Shown: positions 22,952 through 31,636 of the stretch, piece after piece
Position numbering within the stretch: position 1 is the stretch's first letter
How the letters are laid out: the number at the start of each line of letters is the position of its first letter
NCBI GenBank assembly: GCA_910577675.1
Contig: CAJTOR010000021.1
Location: 1 to 54,170, forward strand
Direction of reading: 5' to 3'
From: an uncultured Lachnospiraceae bacterium
Lineage (GTDB): Bacteria > Bacillota > Clostridia > Lachnospirales > Lachnospiraceae
DNA length: 54,170 bases
Translations under genes and position numbers: made by a program
The notes under the pieces: model-generated
What the model was told of the DNA's origin: nothing
Databases searched by the model: none
What the model saw: the letters and a program-made list of their open reading frames with translations, nothing else

Positions 22952-23830
22952 ATGTTGAAGAGCATGACCGGTTTTGGCCGGTTTGAAATGGCAAATGAGA
23001 AGAGAAAACTCACTGTGGAGATGAAGGCAGTAAACCATCGCTATTGTGAGATTTCCATCAAACTGCCGAAAAAGCTGAATTTTTATGAGGCGGGGATCAG
23101 GGGACTTTTAAAACATTATATCAGCCGCGGGAAAGTGGACGTGTTTGTTACGTGCGAGGACTATACTGCGGGGAAGGCATGTGTCCAGTATAATGAGGTG
23201 ATTGCAGCAGAGTATCTGTGCCATCTAAGGAAGATGGGGGAGGCATTCGGGATAAAGGACGATGTGACGGTATCCACCCTTGCAGGGTTCCCTGAGGTTT
23301 TCACCCTTAAAGAAGAGTCCGGGGATGAGGATGAACTCTGGCAAATGTTGTCGGAGACGATTGCGGGGGCAGCGGAAAAGTTTGTTGCGGCAAGAGGTGC
23401 GGAGGGAGAGCATCTTTGCCTTGATCTTTTGCAGAAACTTGAGGGGATGCTCGTACAAATTGAGTTTATTGAGGCGCGCTCCCCGCAGATTGTGGCTGAT
23501 TACCAGAAGAAACTGGCGGAGAAAGTGAGCGAGCTGCTTGGCGGCACCAAAGTGGATGAAGCGGTGCTCGCAACGGAAATCACGGTGTTTGCAGACCGGG
23601 TCTGCGTGGATGAGGAAACTGTCCGCTTAAAGGCGCATATTGAAAGTATGAAGGCGGCGCTTTCAGAGGGCGGGAATATCGGCAGGAAACTTGATTTTAT
23701 TGCGCAGGAGATGAACCGGGAGGCAAACACCATTCTGTCGAAATCTGCGGATCTGGAGGTCACAAACCGGGCGATCACCTTAAAGACAGAGATTGAGAAG
23801 GTCAGGGAGCAGATCCAGAACATTGAGTAG
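22952..23830 (+). CDS. YicC/YloC family endoribonuclease-like protein
   Basis: The product starts MLKSMTGFGR, the hallmark opening of the YicC family, and includes VEMKAVNHRYCEISIKLP. The conserved C-terminal DUF1732 segment reads GRKLDFIAQEMNREANTILS, followed by the final EKVREQIQNIE. E. coli YicC has RNase activity, so an RNA-processing role is likely. The ATG at 22952 is used; an in-frame GTG at 22946 is an alternative closer to the upstream AAGGAAAG. The 292-residue length fits the family. It is followed after 9 bases by remA, the usual Firmicutes neighbour. Confidence 0.93.
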   Translation: MLKSMTGFGRFEMANEKRKLTVEMKAVNHRYCEISIKLPKKLNFYEAGIRGLLKHYISRGKVDVFVTCEDYTAGKACVQYNEVIAAEYLCHLRKMGEAFGIKDDVTVSTLAGFPEVFTLKEESGDEDELWQMLSETIAGAAEKFVAARGAEGEHLCLDLLQKLEGMLVQIEFIEARSPQIVADYQKKLAEKVSELLGGTKVDEAVLATEITVFADRVCVDEETVRLKAHIESMKAALSEGGNIGRKLDFIAQEMNREANTILSKSADLEVTNRAITLKTEIEKVREQIQNIE

Positions 23831-23839
23831 GAGGATTCC

Positions 23840-24097
23840 ATGGGCAGGATGATCAACATCGGTTACGGCAATGTTGTAAATGCGGATAAGATACTTGCCG
23901 TGGTAAAGCCGGAGGCAGCGCCAATCAAGCGCATGGTGGCAGTTGCAAAGGATCATGACACTTATGTGGATGCGACCTGCGGCAGGAAGTGCAAGTCGGT
24001 TATTGTTTCCGTGGAGGGCAGGATTGTGCTCTCGGCGCTTTTGCCGGAAACAATTGCGGGCAGGGTGAACGGGAAAACCGGCACGGAAGAGCCATAG
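23840..24097 (+). CDS. remA: RemA family protein (DUF370)
   Basis: The 85-residue protein has the RemA signature: INIGYGNVVNADKILAVV, then PIKRMVAVAKDHDTYVDATC and GRKCKSVIVSVEGRIVLSAL. In Bacillus subtilis RemA is a ring-forming DNA-binding regulator of matrix genes. Start at 23840 after AGGAGG. The gene lies between yicC and rpoZ. In most Firmicutes gmk (guanylate kinase) sits between remA and rpoZ, but here only 16 bases separate them. Confidence 0.93.
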   Translation: MGRMINIGYGNVVNADKILAVVKPEAAPIKRMVAVAKDHDTYVDATCGRKCKSVIVSVEGRIVLSALLPETIAGRVNGKTGTEEP

Positions 24098-24113
24098 AAA
24101 GGAGAATTGGATT

Positions 24114-24353
24114 ATGTTACATCCATCTTATACGGATTTGATGCAGGTAGTAAATAAAGAGGTAGAACCGGGCGAGGAGCCGGTGGTTAACAGCCGCTAT
24201 TCCATTGTGCTCGCAACCGCAAAGCGCGCGAGGCAGTTGATTGACGGGGCGGAGCCGTATGTGATACCTTCCTGCAACAAGGCACTCTCGATAGCGGTCG
24301 ATGAGCTTTACAATTCAAAAGTTAAGATTATTTCGGAAGATAAAGAAAATTGA
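24114..24353 (+). CDS. rpoZ: DNA-directed RNA polymerase subunit omega
   Basis: The omega subunit assists assembly of RNA polymerase. The 79-residue product has the family core NSRYSIVLATAKRARQLIDG followed by NKALSIAVDELYNSKVKI, equivalent to the alpha-helical clamp around the beta' C-terminus. The start at 24114 follows AAAGGAG. A compact terminator follows at 24361. Confidence 0.92.
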   Translation: MLHPSYTDLMQVVNKEVEPGEEPVVNSRYSIVLATAKRARQLIDGAEPYVIPSCNKALSIAVDELYNSKVKIISEDKEN

Positions 24354-24360
24354 TCGCGGA

Positions 24361-24387
24361 AAGGGACGGTTTTTACCGCCCTTTTTT
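24361..24387 (+). terminator. Intrinsic terminator after rpoZ
   Basis: AAGGG-A-CGGT pairs with ACCG-CCCTT around a TTTT loop, followed by six T residues. Confidence 0.85.
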
Positions 24388-24418
24388 CAGCGTAAGAAGT
24401 GGAGATGAGGGAGAAACT

Positions 24419-25216
24419 ATGCGCTTGTGCAGTATTGCCAGTGGCAGCAGTGGGAACTGTATCTATATCGGGGAGAAAAATACGCATGTGCTTGTGGATG
24501 TGGGAATCAGCGCAAAACGGATTGAGGCGGGGCTTGCGGAAATCGGGGTAAAGCCCGGGGAAATAAATGCGATTTTTATCACACATGAACATTCGGATCA
24601 TATACAGGGACTTTGGGCATTCGGGAAAAAAAATAATATCCCGGTCTATGCGACAAAACATACGCTGGATGCTTACCTTGGTGCAAAGAAACAGCCGGAA
24701 CTATTTGAGAAAAGACTTTTTACGGTTTCTTACGATGAGGAAATTGTGGTAGGCGACCTGACGGTGCGCCCATTCTGCATCTCGCATGATGCCTTATGCC
24801 CGGTCTGCTACACCTTTAGCGGGCAGGGCGGGAAAATCGGGATGGCAACCGACCTTGGCTGCTATGACAGCTATACTGAGCGGGCGCTTGCGGATTGTGG
24901 TTTATTGTACCTTGAGTCGAACCATGACGAGAACATGCTGCTTGTGGGCGGGTATCCCTACGCCCTGAAACAGCGTATTTTGGGTTCTAAGGGACATCTT
25001 TCAAACGAGGCGGCGGCGGAGCTTGCGGGAAAGCTTTTACATGGACAACTGAAATATATTGTACTTGGACATTTGAGCCGGGAAAATAATTATCCGGAAC
25101 TGGCATACGAAACGATGCGTCAGAAAATACTAAGTGCGTGGAAATATCCTTTGCCGCAGCCGGAAATTTTGGTGGCGAACAGGGAGAAACCGTCGGAAAT
25201 GCTTTATTTATCATAA
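24419..25216 (+). CDS. MBL-fold metallohydrolase, WalJ/YycJ-like
   Basis: The start at 24419 (MRLCSIASGSSGNC) has GAGGGAG upstream and matches the conserved N-terminus of the YycJ/WalJ group (SIASGSSGNCxYI). The metallo-beta-lactamase motif THEHSDH is near residue 58. Further metal ligands are expected in MATDLG, LYLESNHDENML and LGHLSRENN. WalJ-type proteins are metal-dependent nucleases or phosphodiesterases often encoded with the WalRK system, but no walRK genes are in this window. The 265-residue length fits. A promoter is not clear. Confidence 0.9.
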   Translation: MRLCSIASGSSGNCIYIGEKNTHVLVDVGISAKRIEAGLAEIGVKPGEINAIFITHEHSDHIQGLWAFGKKNNIPVYATKHTLDAYLGAKKQPELFEKRLFTVSYDEEIVVGDLTVRPFCISHDALCPVCYTFSGQGGKIGMATDLGCYDSYTERALADCGLLYLESNHDENMLLVGGYPYALKQRILGSKGHLSNEAAAELAGKLLHGQLKYIVLGHLSRENNYPELAYETMRQKILSAWKYPLPQPEILVANREKPSEMLYLS

Positions 25217-25228
25217 CAGGAGGAGCTT

Positions 25229-25501
25229 ATGAACAAGACAATTATCACGGTGGTGGGCAAGGATCAGGTGGGTATTATTGCAAAGGTATGTACATATCTT
25301 GCAGACAACAGTGTGAATATCCTTGATATTTCCCAGACCATTGTTTCCGGATATTTTAATATGATGATGATCGTTGATACCAATATGGCAAAAAAGGAGT
25401 TCGGGGCGATAAGCGGGGAACTTGAGGCGCTTGGCGGCGAGATCGGTGTGATTATCAAAGCGCAGAGGGAAGATATTTTTGATATGATGCACCGCATTTA
25501 A
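25229..25501 (+). CDS. ACT domain protein, UPF0237 family
   Basis: The 90-residue protein is a single ACT domain: ITVVGKDQVGIIAKVCTYLA, then VNILDISQTIVSGYFNMMMI, with a final region resembling the UPF0237 family. ACT domains bind amino acids or other small ligands. It starts after AGGAGG and is separated by 37 bases from the UPF0210 gene. The two genes are a conserved pair in Firmicutes, which suggests that the ACT protein regulates or partners the larger protein. The ligand is unknown. Confidence 0.9.
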   Translation: MNKTIITVVGKDQVGIIAKVCTYLADNSVNILDISQTIVSGYFNMMMIVDTNMAKKEFGAISGELEALGGEIGVIIKAQREDIFDMMHRI

Positions 25502-25538
25502 CCCGGAGTTTATTAAGGCGGAAAGGACATGGAATTTT

Positions 25539-26903
25539 ATGATAAATTTTACCGAGGTTATGGAAACCAACCAGATGATCGAGAAAGAAAACCTCGATGT
25601 GCGCACGATTACGCTCGGAATCAGTTTGCTTGACTGTATTGACAGCAATCTGGAAACACTGGTACAGAAGATTTATGACAAGATTACACGAACGGCAAAA
25701 GAACTTGTGCCGACCGGGGCGGCTATCGAGAAAGAGTTTGGGATACCGGTTGTGAACAAGCGCATATCAGTTACCCCGATTGCACTTGTGGGGGGCGCGG
25801 CAGCAAAAAGCCCAGAAGATTTTGTAGAGATTGCAAAGACTCTCGATGCGGCGGCAAAGGAGGTCGGAGTAAATTTTATCGGGGGGTACAGCGCGCTTGT
25901 ATGTAAGGGAATGACAGCGGCGGACAGGTTTTTGATGGAATCGGTGCCGCACGCCCTCGCAGCGACGGAGCGCGTTTGCAGTTCGTTCAATGTCGGCTCG
26001 ACAAGGATTGGTATCAATATGGATGCTGTCAGGCTGCTTGGCGGGATTATCAGGAAGACGGCAGAATACACAAAGGATAATGATTCCTTAGGATGTGCAA
26101 AGCTTGTTGTTTTCTGCAATGCGCCGGACGATAACCCGTTTATGGCTGGGGCTTTCCACGGGGTGACGGAGGCTGACACGGTGATAAATGTCGGTGTCAG
26201 CGGTCCGGGCGTGGTAAAAAAAGCGCTTGAAGCAGCGCGGGGCAAGGATTTTGAAACCCTGTGTGAAACAATAAAAAAGACAGCCTTTAAGATTACGAGG
26301 GTTGGGCAGCTAGTGGCAAAGGAAGCGTCAAAACGCCTGGACATCCCGTTTGGCATAGTGGATTTGTCGCTTGCACCGACACCTGCCATAGGTGACAGCG
26401 TGGCGGAGATTTTGCAGGAGATAGGGCTTGAGCATCCGGGGGCACCGGGAACAACGGCAGCGCTTGCACTTTTAAATGACCAGGTAAAAAAAGGGGGCGT
26501 TATGGCTTCCTCCTACGTCGGCGGATTGAGCGGTGCATTCATCCCGGTCAGCGAGGATCAGGGAATGATCGATGCTGTGCAGGCGGGGTGTCTGACCATT
26601 GAGAAATTGGAAGCGATGACCTGTGTTTGCTCGGTCGGGCTTGATATGATCGCTGTTCCCGGCGATATTCCGGAAACCTCAATCTCCGGCATTATCGCGG
26701 ATGAGATGGCAATCGGCATGATAAACCAGAAAACAACGGCTGTGCGCATTATCCCGGTGGTGGGCAAAAGTGTTGGTGATATTGTGGAATTCGGCGGACT
26801 TTTGGGTTATGCGCCGGTTATGCCGGTCAATTCTTTTTCCTGTGAGGACTTTATCCGCAGGGGCGGGCGTATTCCGGCACCGATTCATTCATTTAAAAAT
26901 TAG
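25539..26903 (+). CDS. PFL family protein, UPF0210 (DUF711)
   Basis: The 454-residue protein fits the UPF0210/DUF711 family in length and in conserved stretches: LDVRTITLGISLLDCIDSNL near the start, NKRISVTPIALV, FIGGYSALVCKGMT, and VDLSLAPTPAIGDSVAEIL. A glycyl-radical-like fold has been noted for this family, hence the PFL name, but catalysis has not been established as far as I recall. It is coupled to the ACT-domain gene upstream. The pepD gene follows after 16 bases. Confidence 0.9.
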   Translation: MINFTEVMETNQMIEKENLDVRTITLGISLLDCIDSNLETLVQKIYDKITRTAKELVPTGAAIEKEFGIPVVNKRISVTPIALVGGAAAKSPEDFVEIAKTLDAAAKEVGVNFIGGYSALVCKGMTAADRFLMESVPHALAATERVCSSFNVGSTRIGINMDAVRLLGGIIRKTAEYTKDNDSLGCAKLVVFCNAPDDNPFMAGAFHGVTEADTVINVGVSGPGVVKKALEAARGKDFETLCETIKKTAFKITRVGQLVAKEASKRLDIPFGIVDLSLAPTPAIGDSVAEILQEIGLEHPGAPGTTAALALLNDQVKKGGVMASSYVGGLSGAFIPVSEDQGMIDAVQAGCLTIEKLEAMTCVCSVGLDMIAVPGDIPETSISGIIADEMAIGMINQKTTAVRIIPVVGKSVGDIVEFGGLLGYAPVMPVNSFSCEDFIRRGGRIPAPIHSFKN

Positions 26904-26919
26904 GGTTAGGAGGTGTTTT

Positions 26920-28398
26920 ATGGGCGATATCGAAGAACTGATAAAAACAGTGGATTATAAAGATGTGCTTTTCTATTTTGCAGAGATATCCCGCGTCCCG
27001 CGGGGATCGGGGCACAATGGCAAAATCAGCACCTACCTGGTGGAATTTGCAAAAAGCCACGGGCTCAGGTATGTTAAGGATGCATTTGAAAATGTGATTA
27101 TCTACAAGCCGGCATCACCTGGGTATGAGGGGCATACCGGCGTGGTGCTCCAGGGGCATATGGATATGGTGTGCGTTGCCGGTGAAGGGGTTTCCCACGA
27201 CTTTTTAAATGAACCTCTTTCGCTTTTTGTGGACGGGGACTTTATTGGCGCGCGCGGGACGACACTCGGCGGGGACGATGGCATTGCGGTGGCATACGGT
27301 CTGGCACTCTTGGCTGATGGAACGGCAAAGCACCCGGCGCTCGAGGTGGTTATTACAACGGATGAAGAAACAGGTATGTACGGTGCAAAAGGACTGGATG
27401 CCTCGCTTATTTCAGGGCGGTATATGATTAATGCGGACTCGGAAGACGAGGGGGTCGCCTTAGTTTCCTGCGCGGGGGGATTAAGGGCAACCGGAAAACT
27501 TATGCTTGTGAGGGAAGAAGCCTTAGGAAAGGTGCTTTCATTCAGGATTTTTGGACTGTTGGGCGGGCATTCGGGTGCGGAGATTCACAAGTACCGCACA
27601 AATGCCATTTACCTGATGGCAAGATTGCTTTTTGATCTGAAAAAAGAGCAGGAATTCATGCTTCTAAATATGGAAGGCGGCGAGAAAGACAATGCAATTC
27701 CAGCTTCTGCGCAGGTTTCGCTCTTGATTCCTCCGGATAAGGAAGAGGAGGCAGTGCAGGCTGTATCGCGACTTTTTGAGGTATACCGCAGGGAACTTTG
27801 TGGCGGCGAGCCGGGAATGGAATTTATATTTTTTAAAGAGGATACAGGAAAGTGGATGCGGGGGGATGGGAAATATGCTGCCCTCTGCCCGGAAACTTTT
27901 GGAAAATTTCTGTTTTTGCTGATGCAGGCACCGGACGGTGTGCAAAAGATGAGCCATGAGATCGAGGGGTTGGTGGAAAGCTCTCTTAATCTGGGGATTT
28001 TGTCAATGTCGGATAAGGAAGCCGTATTCCATTTTTCCGTCCGCAGTTGTGTCGGGAGTTACAAATATTTTCTGCGCGATAAACTTTGCGACCTGTTTTG
28101 CTTTGCGGGTGCCCATTGTGAGGCGGACTCCGATTATCCGGCGTGGGAGTACAGGAAAGACTCCGTGCTCCGCGAGAAATTTACGGAAGTTTTCTCACAG
28201 TTTTACGGCAGGAAACCGCAGATAAAAGCGATTCATGCGGGGCTTGAGTGCGGTCTTATCTGCGAGAAAATTCCGGATATGGATATTGTCTCAATAGGAC
28301 CTGATATGAGGGATATCCACACTCCTAAAGAGCGGCTTTGTGTTTCGTCCGCCCTGCGTGTATACCGTTTTCTTGAGCAGTTGTTTGCTGCTTTGTAA
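26920..28398 (+). CDS. pepD: Aminoacyl-histidine dipeptidase (PepD, M20 family)
   Basis: The start at 26920 has TTAGGAGG upstream; the longer frame from 26770 lies inside the previous gene. The product has the M20/PepD hallmarks: GSGHNGKISTYLVEFA, then GHMDMVCV (His and Asp metal ligand region), LGGDDGIAVAYGLAL, and TTDEETGMYGAKGL with the catalytic Glu. The 492 residues match PepD, a cytosolic zinc dipeptidase that cleaves Xaa-His dipeptides such as carnosine. It lies in an operon-like run after the UPF0210 gene and is followed by a new promoter. Confidence 0.93.
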   Translation: MGDIEELIKTVDYKDVLFYFAEISRVPRGSGHNGKISTYLVEFAKSHGLRYVKDAFENVIIYKPASPGYEGHTGVVLQGHMDMVCVAGEGVSHDFLNEPLSLFVDGDFIGARGTTLGGDDGIAVAYGLALLADGTAKHPALEVVITTDEETGMYGAKGLDASLISGRYMINADSEDEGVALVSCAGGLRATGKLMLVREEALGKVLSFRIFGLLGGHSGAEIHKYRTNAIYLMARLLFDLKKEQEFMLLNMEGGEKDNAIPASAQVSLLIPPDKEEEAVQAVSRLFEVYRRELCGGEPGMEFIFFKEDTGKWMRGDGKYAALCPETFGKFLFLLMQAPDGVQKMSHEIEGLVESSLNLGILSMSDKEAVFHFSVRSCVGSYKYFLRDKLCDLFCFAGAHCEADSDYPAWEYRKDSVLREKFTEVFSQFYGRKPQIKAIHAGLECGLICEKIPDMDIVSIGPDMRDIHTPKERLCVSSALRVYRFLEQLFAAL

Positions 28399-28420
28399 TA
28401 AAAACTTAATAAAAAATTCT

Positions 28421-28449
28421 TTTACTTCGCCCATGGTTTGTGGTATCAT
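28421..28449 (+). promoter_or_regulatory. Promoter upstream of the LCP genes
   Basis: TTTACT (28421-28426), a 17-base spacer, TATCAT (28444-28449). Hexamer matches are moderate. Confidence 0.5.
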
Positions 28450-28516
28450 CATAACGGATAGCTTATGTGTCGTTTCAGGCGGATAAATGGAAAACGGCGG
28501 ATTTTGGGAGGCAAAA

Positions 28517-29956
28517 ATGCAGGAAGAGGAAAAGAAAAGGGACGCATATAGGAAATTAATAGACTATGGACAGGAGCAGGAAAATGCCAAGGAACCGGAC
28601 TGGGAGGAGAGTGGGGACTGGGATAATACCGAAGAGGACGGGGATTTTGATAATTTTTGCGTGGATACCGGAGGTATTTTTGAGGAGGAGGAAGAAGAAG
28701 CGCTCTTTGCGTCGCTTAACGAGTCCCTGATGCGCCAGGTGGCTGAGGAACTGGATGGGACACAGGATGGGGAACAGGGAGCCGGTGAAGAAACAACCGG
28801 GGGGAAAAAAATGGGGAAAACAAAGAAAGTATTGACGGTGGTGGGCAGCCTGGTACTTGTGCTGGTGCTTGCGACTGTGTTTTTGGTTGGTACGAGGCCG
28901 GGAAGAAAGGTAGTCATTAATTTTGCTGCAAAGTTTGTATGGCAGAATATAAAGCATAAAGAACCGGGTGCGGTCGCGGTTGCCATTCATCCGATTTTTA
29001 TTGCTGAGGAGGATGGGGGTGGTATTGTTGTTGTCCCGGGAGTAACCGTAACTCCTGTGCCGGAGGATGCGGAGGAAATTCGCAAGGAAGATTATGTAAA
29101 AAATATCCTTATTTTTGGAATTGACCAGGGGGACATGGACAGCGTGCATTCTGGCAGCCTGAACACGGATACCATTATGATTGCCACGCTCAATACAAAG
29201 GATAAGACAGTTAAAATAACCTCTATTTTGCGTGATATGTATGTGGAACTGGATGACGGCGTTGGCAGGAAGATCAATTCCATCTATGCAGTTGGCCGCA
29301 GGAACAACCAGGGACCGGAACTTTTGATGCACACGATTGAGGATTATTTTAAGATTGACCTGATGGGATATGCCTATGTGAAACTTGCCTCTTTTGAGGA
29401 TGTTGTGGATATTCTCGGAGGGGTTTCCATTGAACTTGGTTCAAAGGAAGCACACTATCTTAACACAACCAATTATATTACGGACCCAAGGAACCGCAAT
29501 TTAAAAACAGGGGTAAACCATATGAATGGTAACCAGGTGGCAGGATACTGCCGTATCCGCAAGGTTGAAACCTTGGGCGGCGCGACGAACGATTATGGCC
29601 GCACTCTGCGCCAGAGGCGTGTGTTGCAGGCGATTTTCCAGAAATACAAATCACAGAGTTTTATGAACCTTCTGCCGGTAACGCAGAGTTGTCTTTCTAA
29701 GGTTACCACCAGCTTGACAGAGCAGCAGATCGCGGAACTTCTTGAAATGTTTTTGGAAAATGGGATAACGGAGATGGAATCCTTCCGCATGCCGCTTAAC
29801 GATACCTTCTATGATTCGGGGAAGAAGGGCTATAACGGGATTACGTATGGGCTGGTTATTGATAACATTGAGGCGAATGTACTGTATCTGTATGAGAACC
29901 TGTATGCGGATACGCCGGAGGAGGCAAAGGAGAATTATGATGCCTTAAAGCGTTAA
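28517..29956 (+). CDS. LytR-CpsA-Psr (LCP) family glycopolymer transferase 1
   Basis: The start at 28517 is chosen because GGGAGG (28505-28511) precedes it; the in-frame ATG at 28487 has no site. About 105 cytoplasmic residues rich in Glu/Asp come first, then one membrane helix (VLTVVGSLVLVLVLATVFLV). The extracellular LCP domain follows: FGIDQGD, NTDTIMIATLN, ILRDMYVELDDGVGRKINSI and CRIRKVETLG...NDYGRTLRQRRVL. LCP enzymes attach teichoic-acid or capsule-like polymers to peptidoglycan from lipid carriers. The conserved Asp/Arg residues are present. A related gene follows 23 bases later. Confidence 0.92.
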   Translation: MQEEEKKRDAYRKLIDYGQEQENAKEPDWEESGDWDNTEEDGDFDNFCVDTGGIFEEEEEEALFASLNESLMRQVAEELDGTQDGEQGAGEETTGGKKMGKTKKVLTVVGSLVLVLVLATVFLVGTRPGRKVVINFAAKFVWQNIKHKEPGAVAVAIHPIFIAEEDGGGIVVVPGVTVTPVPEDAEEIRKEDYVKNILIFGIDQGDMDSVHSGSLNTDTIMIATLNTKDKTVKITSILRDMYVELDDGVGRKINSIYAVGRRNNQGPELLMHTIEDYFKIDLMGYAYVKLASFEDVVDILGGVSIELGSKEAHYLNTTNYITDPRNRNLKTGVNHMNGNQVAGYCRIRKVETLGGATNDYGRTLRQRRVLQAIFQKYKSQSFMNLLPVTQSCLSKVTTSLTEQQIAELLEMFLENGITEMESFRMPLNDTFYDSGKKGYNGITYGLVIDNIEANVLYLYENLYADTPEEAKENYDALKR

Positions 29957-29979
29957 ATAAGCCAGCAAAGGAGCAGTGC

Positions 29980-31503
29980 ATGGGGAATAACGGAAATCCG
30001 GATGAGTTTGATCCGACAAAGGATGACGGTTTCCTGAAGAATCTGGAAAAGACGCTCGAGTCGTCGGATTATGGGAACGAAGTGATTGACATTGATACAG
30101 GGGATGTCACCACGTCCATCCTCACCATCGGGGAAGATGGGAAAAATGAGGAGGACGGGGAGGAAGTTTCCCTCCCCGTCATTGACACAAGCAGTATTTA
30201 CGAGGAAGAGGTGCCGATGGAAAAGGAAGTTGGCGACGATGTGATAGAGAACATCAGCAGCCAGCTTGCCTCACAGGTCGGCATGGAGTACAATATCCAG
30301 GAGGAACTTAAAAAAAAGGTAAGGCAGACGGAGGGAAAGCCTATCTGGCTTATGCCGACGATTATCGCTGCCGGTGTGTTCCTCATTGGGGTTTTGTTTC
30401 TTTTTGTATCCAAAACTGGGAGAAATTTCCTGCTATCACATGGGATTGGAAAGTTGTTTGCGGATAACGCGACCTATGTGCCGGAGGAGGGAAGAAAGGT
30501 GGCAAAGGGAATTTTGTTCCTTTTGCCTTCTTTTGCTGGAAACGAACCGGAACAGGGGGATGGGGAAGTGATACCGCAGCCCGTGCCGGGGGATGAGGAG
30601 ATTACACCGGAGCCCTCCGCAGAACCTTCGGTGACCGAGGAGCCGCAAAAAGAGCCGGAGGTAGTGCACCATTTTCTGGTGCTTGGCATGGATGATGCGT
30701 CGGATGGCGGGGAGGTAAGCTCCGACCTTATTTTGATGGTTACGGTAAAGGCGGGAAGCGGGGAAGTGAAGTTAACAACCATACTGAGGGATCTGTTTGT
30801 GTCAATGCCCGGCAGCGGGGAAGATAAATTATGCCTGGCACATGCTAAGGGCGGGATTGGCCTGGTTTATGATACGCTGGAGAAAAATCTTGGAATCCGT
30901 CCGGATGGGTATTTTTTATTTTCCTATGATAAATTCCGCTCCTTTGTGGACTATGTGGGCGGCGTAAACATAAGCCTGACAGCGAAGGAAGCCGATTACC
31001 TGAACAAGACAAACTATATTTCAAAGCCGGAGAACCGTGTGGTGGTGAATGGGGAAAATCATCTTAACGGCGACCAGGCGCTTGGATATTGCCGTATCCG
31101 CCATGTGGGGACGGCGCAGAATGAGTACAATGATATTGGGCGGACGGCGCGCTGCCAGCGTATCATCATGGCATTGTATGAGCAGAATAAAGGGCGGGGC
31201 ATCATGGAACTTTACAGTATTTTGACGGAGTGTTTCAGGATGTTAACCACCGATATAAACGGGGAGGAATGCAGCAATTACCTGAATTTGTTCCTTAATA
31301 TGCCGCAGGTTGCATTTTCCTCGTACCGGATTCCGGCGGAGGGAAGTTATACAACCAGTATAATACGGGGCAAAGTCGCGCTGGTGGCGGATCTTGGGCA
31401 GAACAGAGCCCTGTGGCAGGAGTTTTTGTATCCGCCGGAACCCGAGGAGGAAGAAACGCAGACCATGAAACAGGATGCTGCCATACCAAATATTGCGCCA
31501 TAA
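29980..31503 (+). CDS. LCP family protein 2, divergent
   Basis: The 507-residue protein has the same plan as its upstream neighbour: a long acidic cytoplasmic segment, a membrane helix near residues 122-145 (LMPTIIAAGVFLIGVLFLFV), and an LCP domain (FLVLGMDDAS, LILMVTVK, TILRDLFVSMPGSGEDKL, CRIRHVGTAQNEYNDIGRTA). It differs from the usual consensus at places where LCP1 conforms: SSDLI instead of xxDTI, and RTARCQR instead of RTLRQRR. It also carries Pro/Glu-rich linker repeats (about residues 195-227). AAAGGAG precedes the ATG. The pair probably arose by tandem duplication. Confidence 0.88.
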   Translation: MGNNGNPDEFDPTKDDGFLKNLEKTLESSDYGNEVIDIDTGDVTTSILTIGEDGKNEEDGEEVSLPVIDTSSIYEEEVPMEKEVGDDVIENISSQLASQVGMEYNIQEELKKKVRQTEGKPIWLMPTIIAAGVFLIGVLFLFVSKTGRNFLLSHGIGKLFADNATYVPEEGRKVAKGILFLLPSFAGNEPEQGDGEVIPQPVPGDEEITPEPSAEPSVTEEPQKEPEVVHHFLVLGMDDASDGGEVSSDLILMVTVKAGSGEVKLTTILRDLFVSMPGSGEDKLCLAHAKGGIGLVYDTLEKNLGIRPDGYFLFSYDKFRSFVDYVGGVNISLTAKEADYLNKTNYISKPENRVVVNGENHLNGDQALGYCRIRHVGTAQNEYNDIGRTARCQRIIMALYEQNKGRGIMELYSILTECFRMLTTDINGEECSNYLNLFLNMPQVAFSSYRIPAEGSYTTSIIRGKVALVADLGQNRALWQEFLYPPEPEEEETQTMKQDAAIPNIAP

Positions 31504-31571
31504 CCGCCAATGGGTCTTCCTTTACGGTGGGAAGGTTTTAAAGGTGCGGATGGCTGTTAAAAAATAGAGAA

Positions 31572-31603
31572 AGCTGTGGGCATTTACTGCCCTGGGGACA
31601 GCT
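31572..31603 (+). other. Hairpin in the LCP2-relQ gap
   Basis: AGCTGT (31572-31577) and GGGCA (31578-31582) pair with TGCCC (31588-31592) and ACAGCT (31598-31603), with TGGGG bulged on one side. It is followed by AAAAATG rather than a T tract, so it is not a classic terminator. Confidence 0.4.
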
Positions 31604-31636
31604 AAAAATGTATGGGTAAGAAATGGGGTTTTTATA

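Noticed and set aside
28556..29332. Long minus-strand open frame opposite LCP1
   Set aside because: It is the shadow of a well-supported LCP gene and has no start signal or domain.
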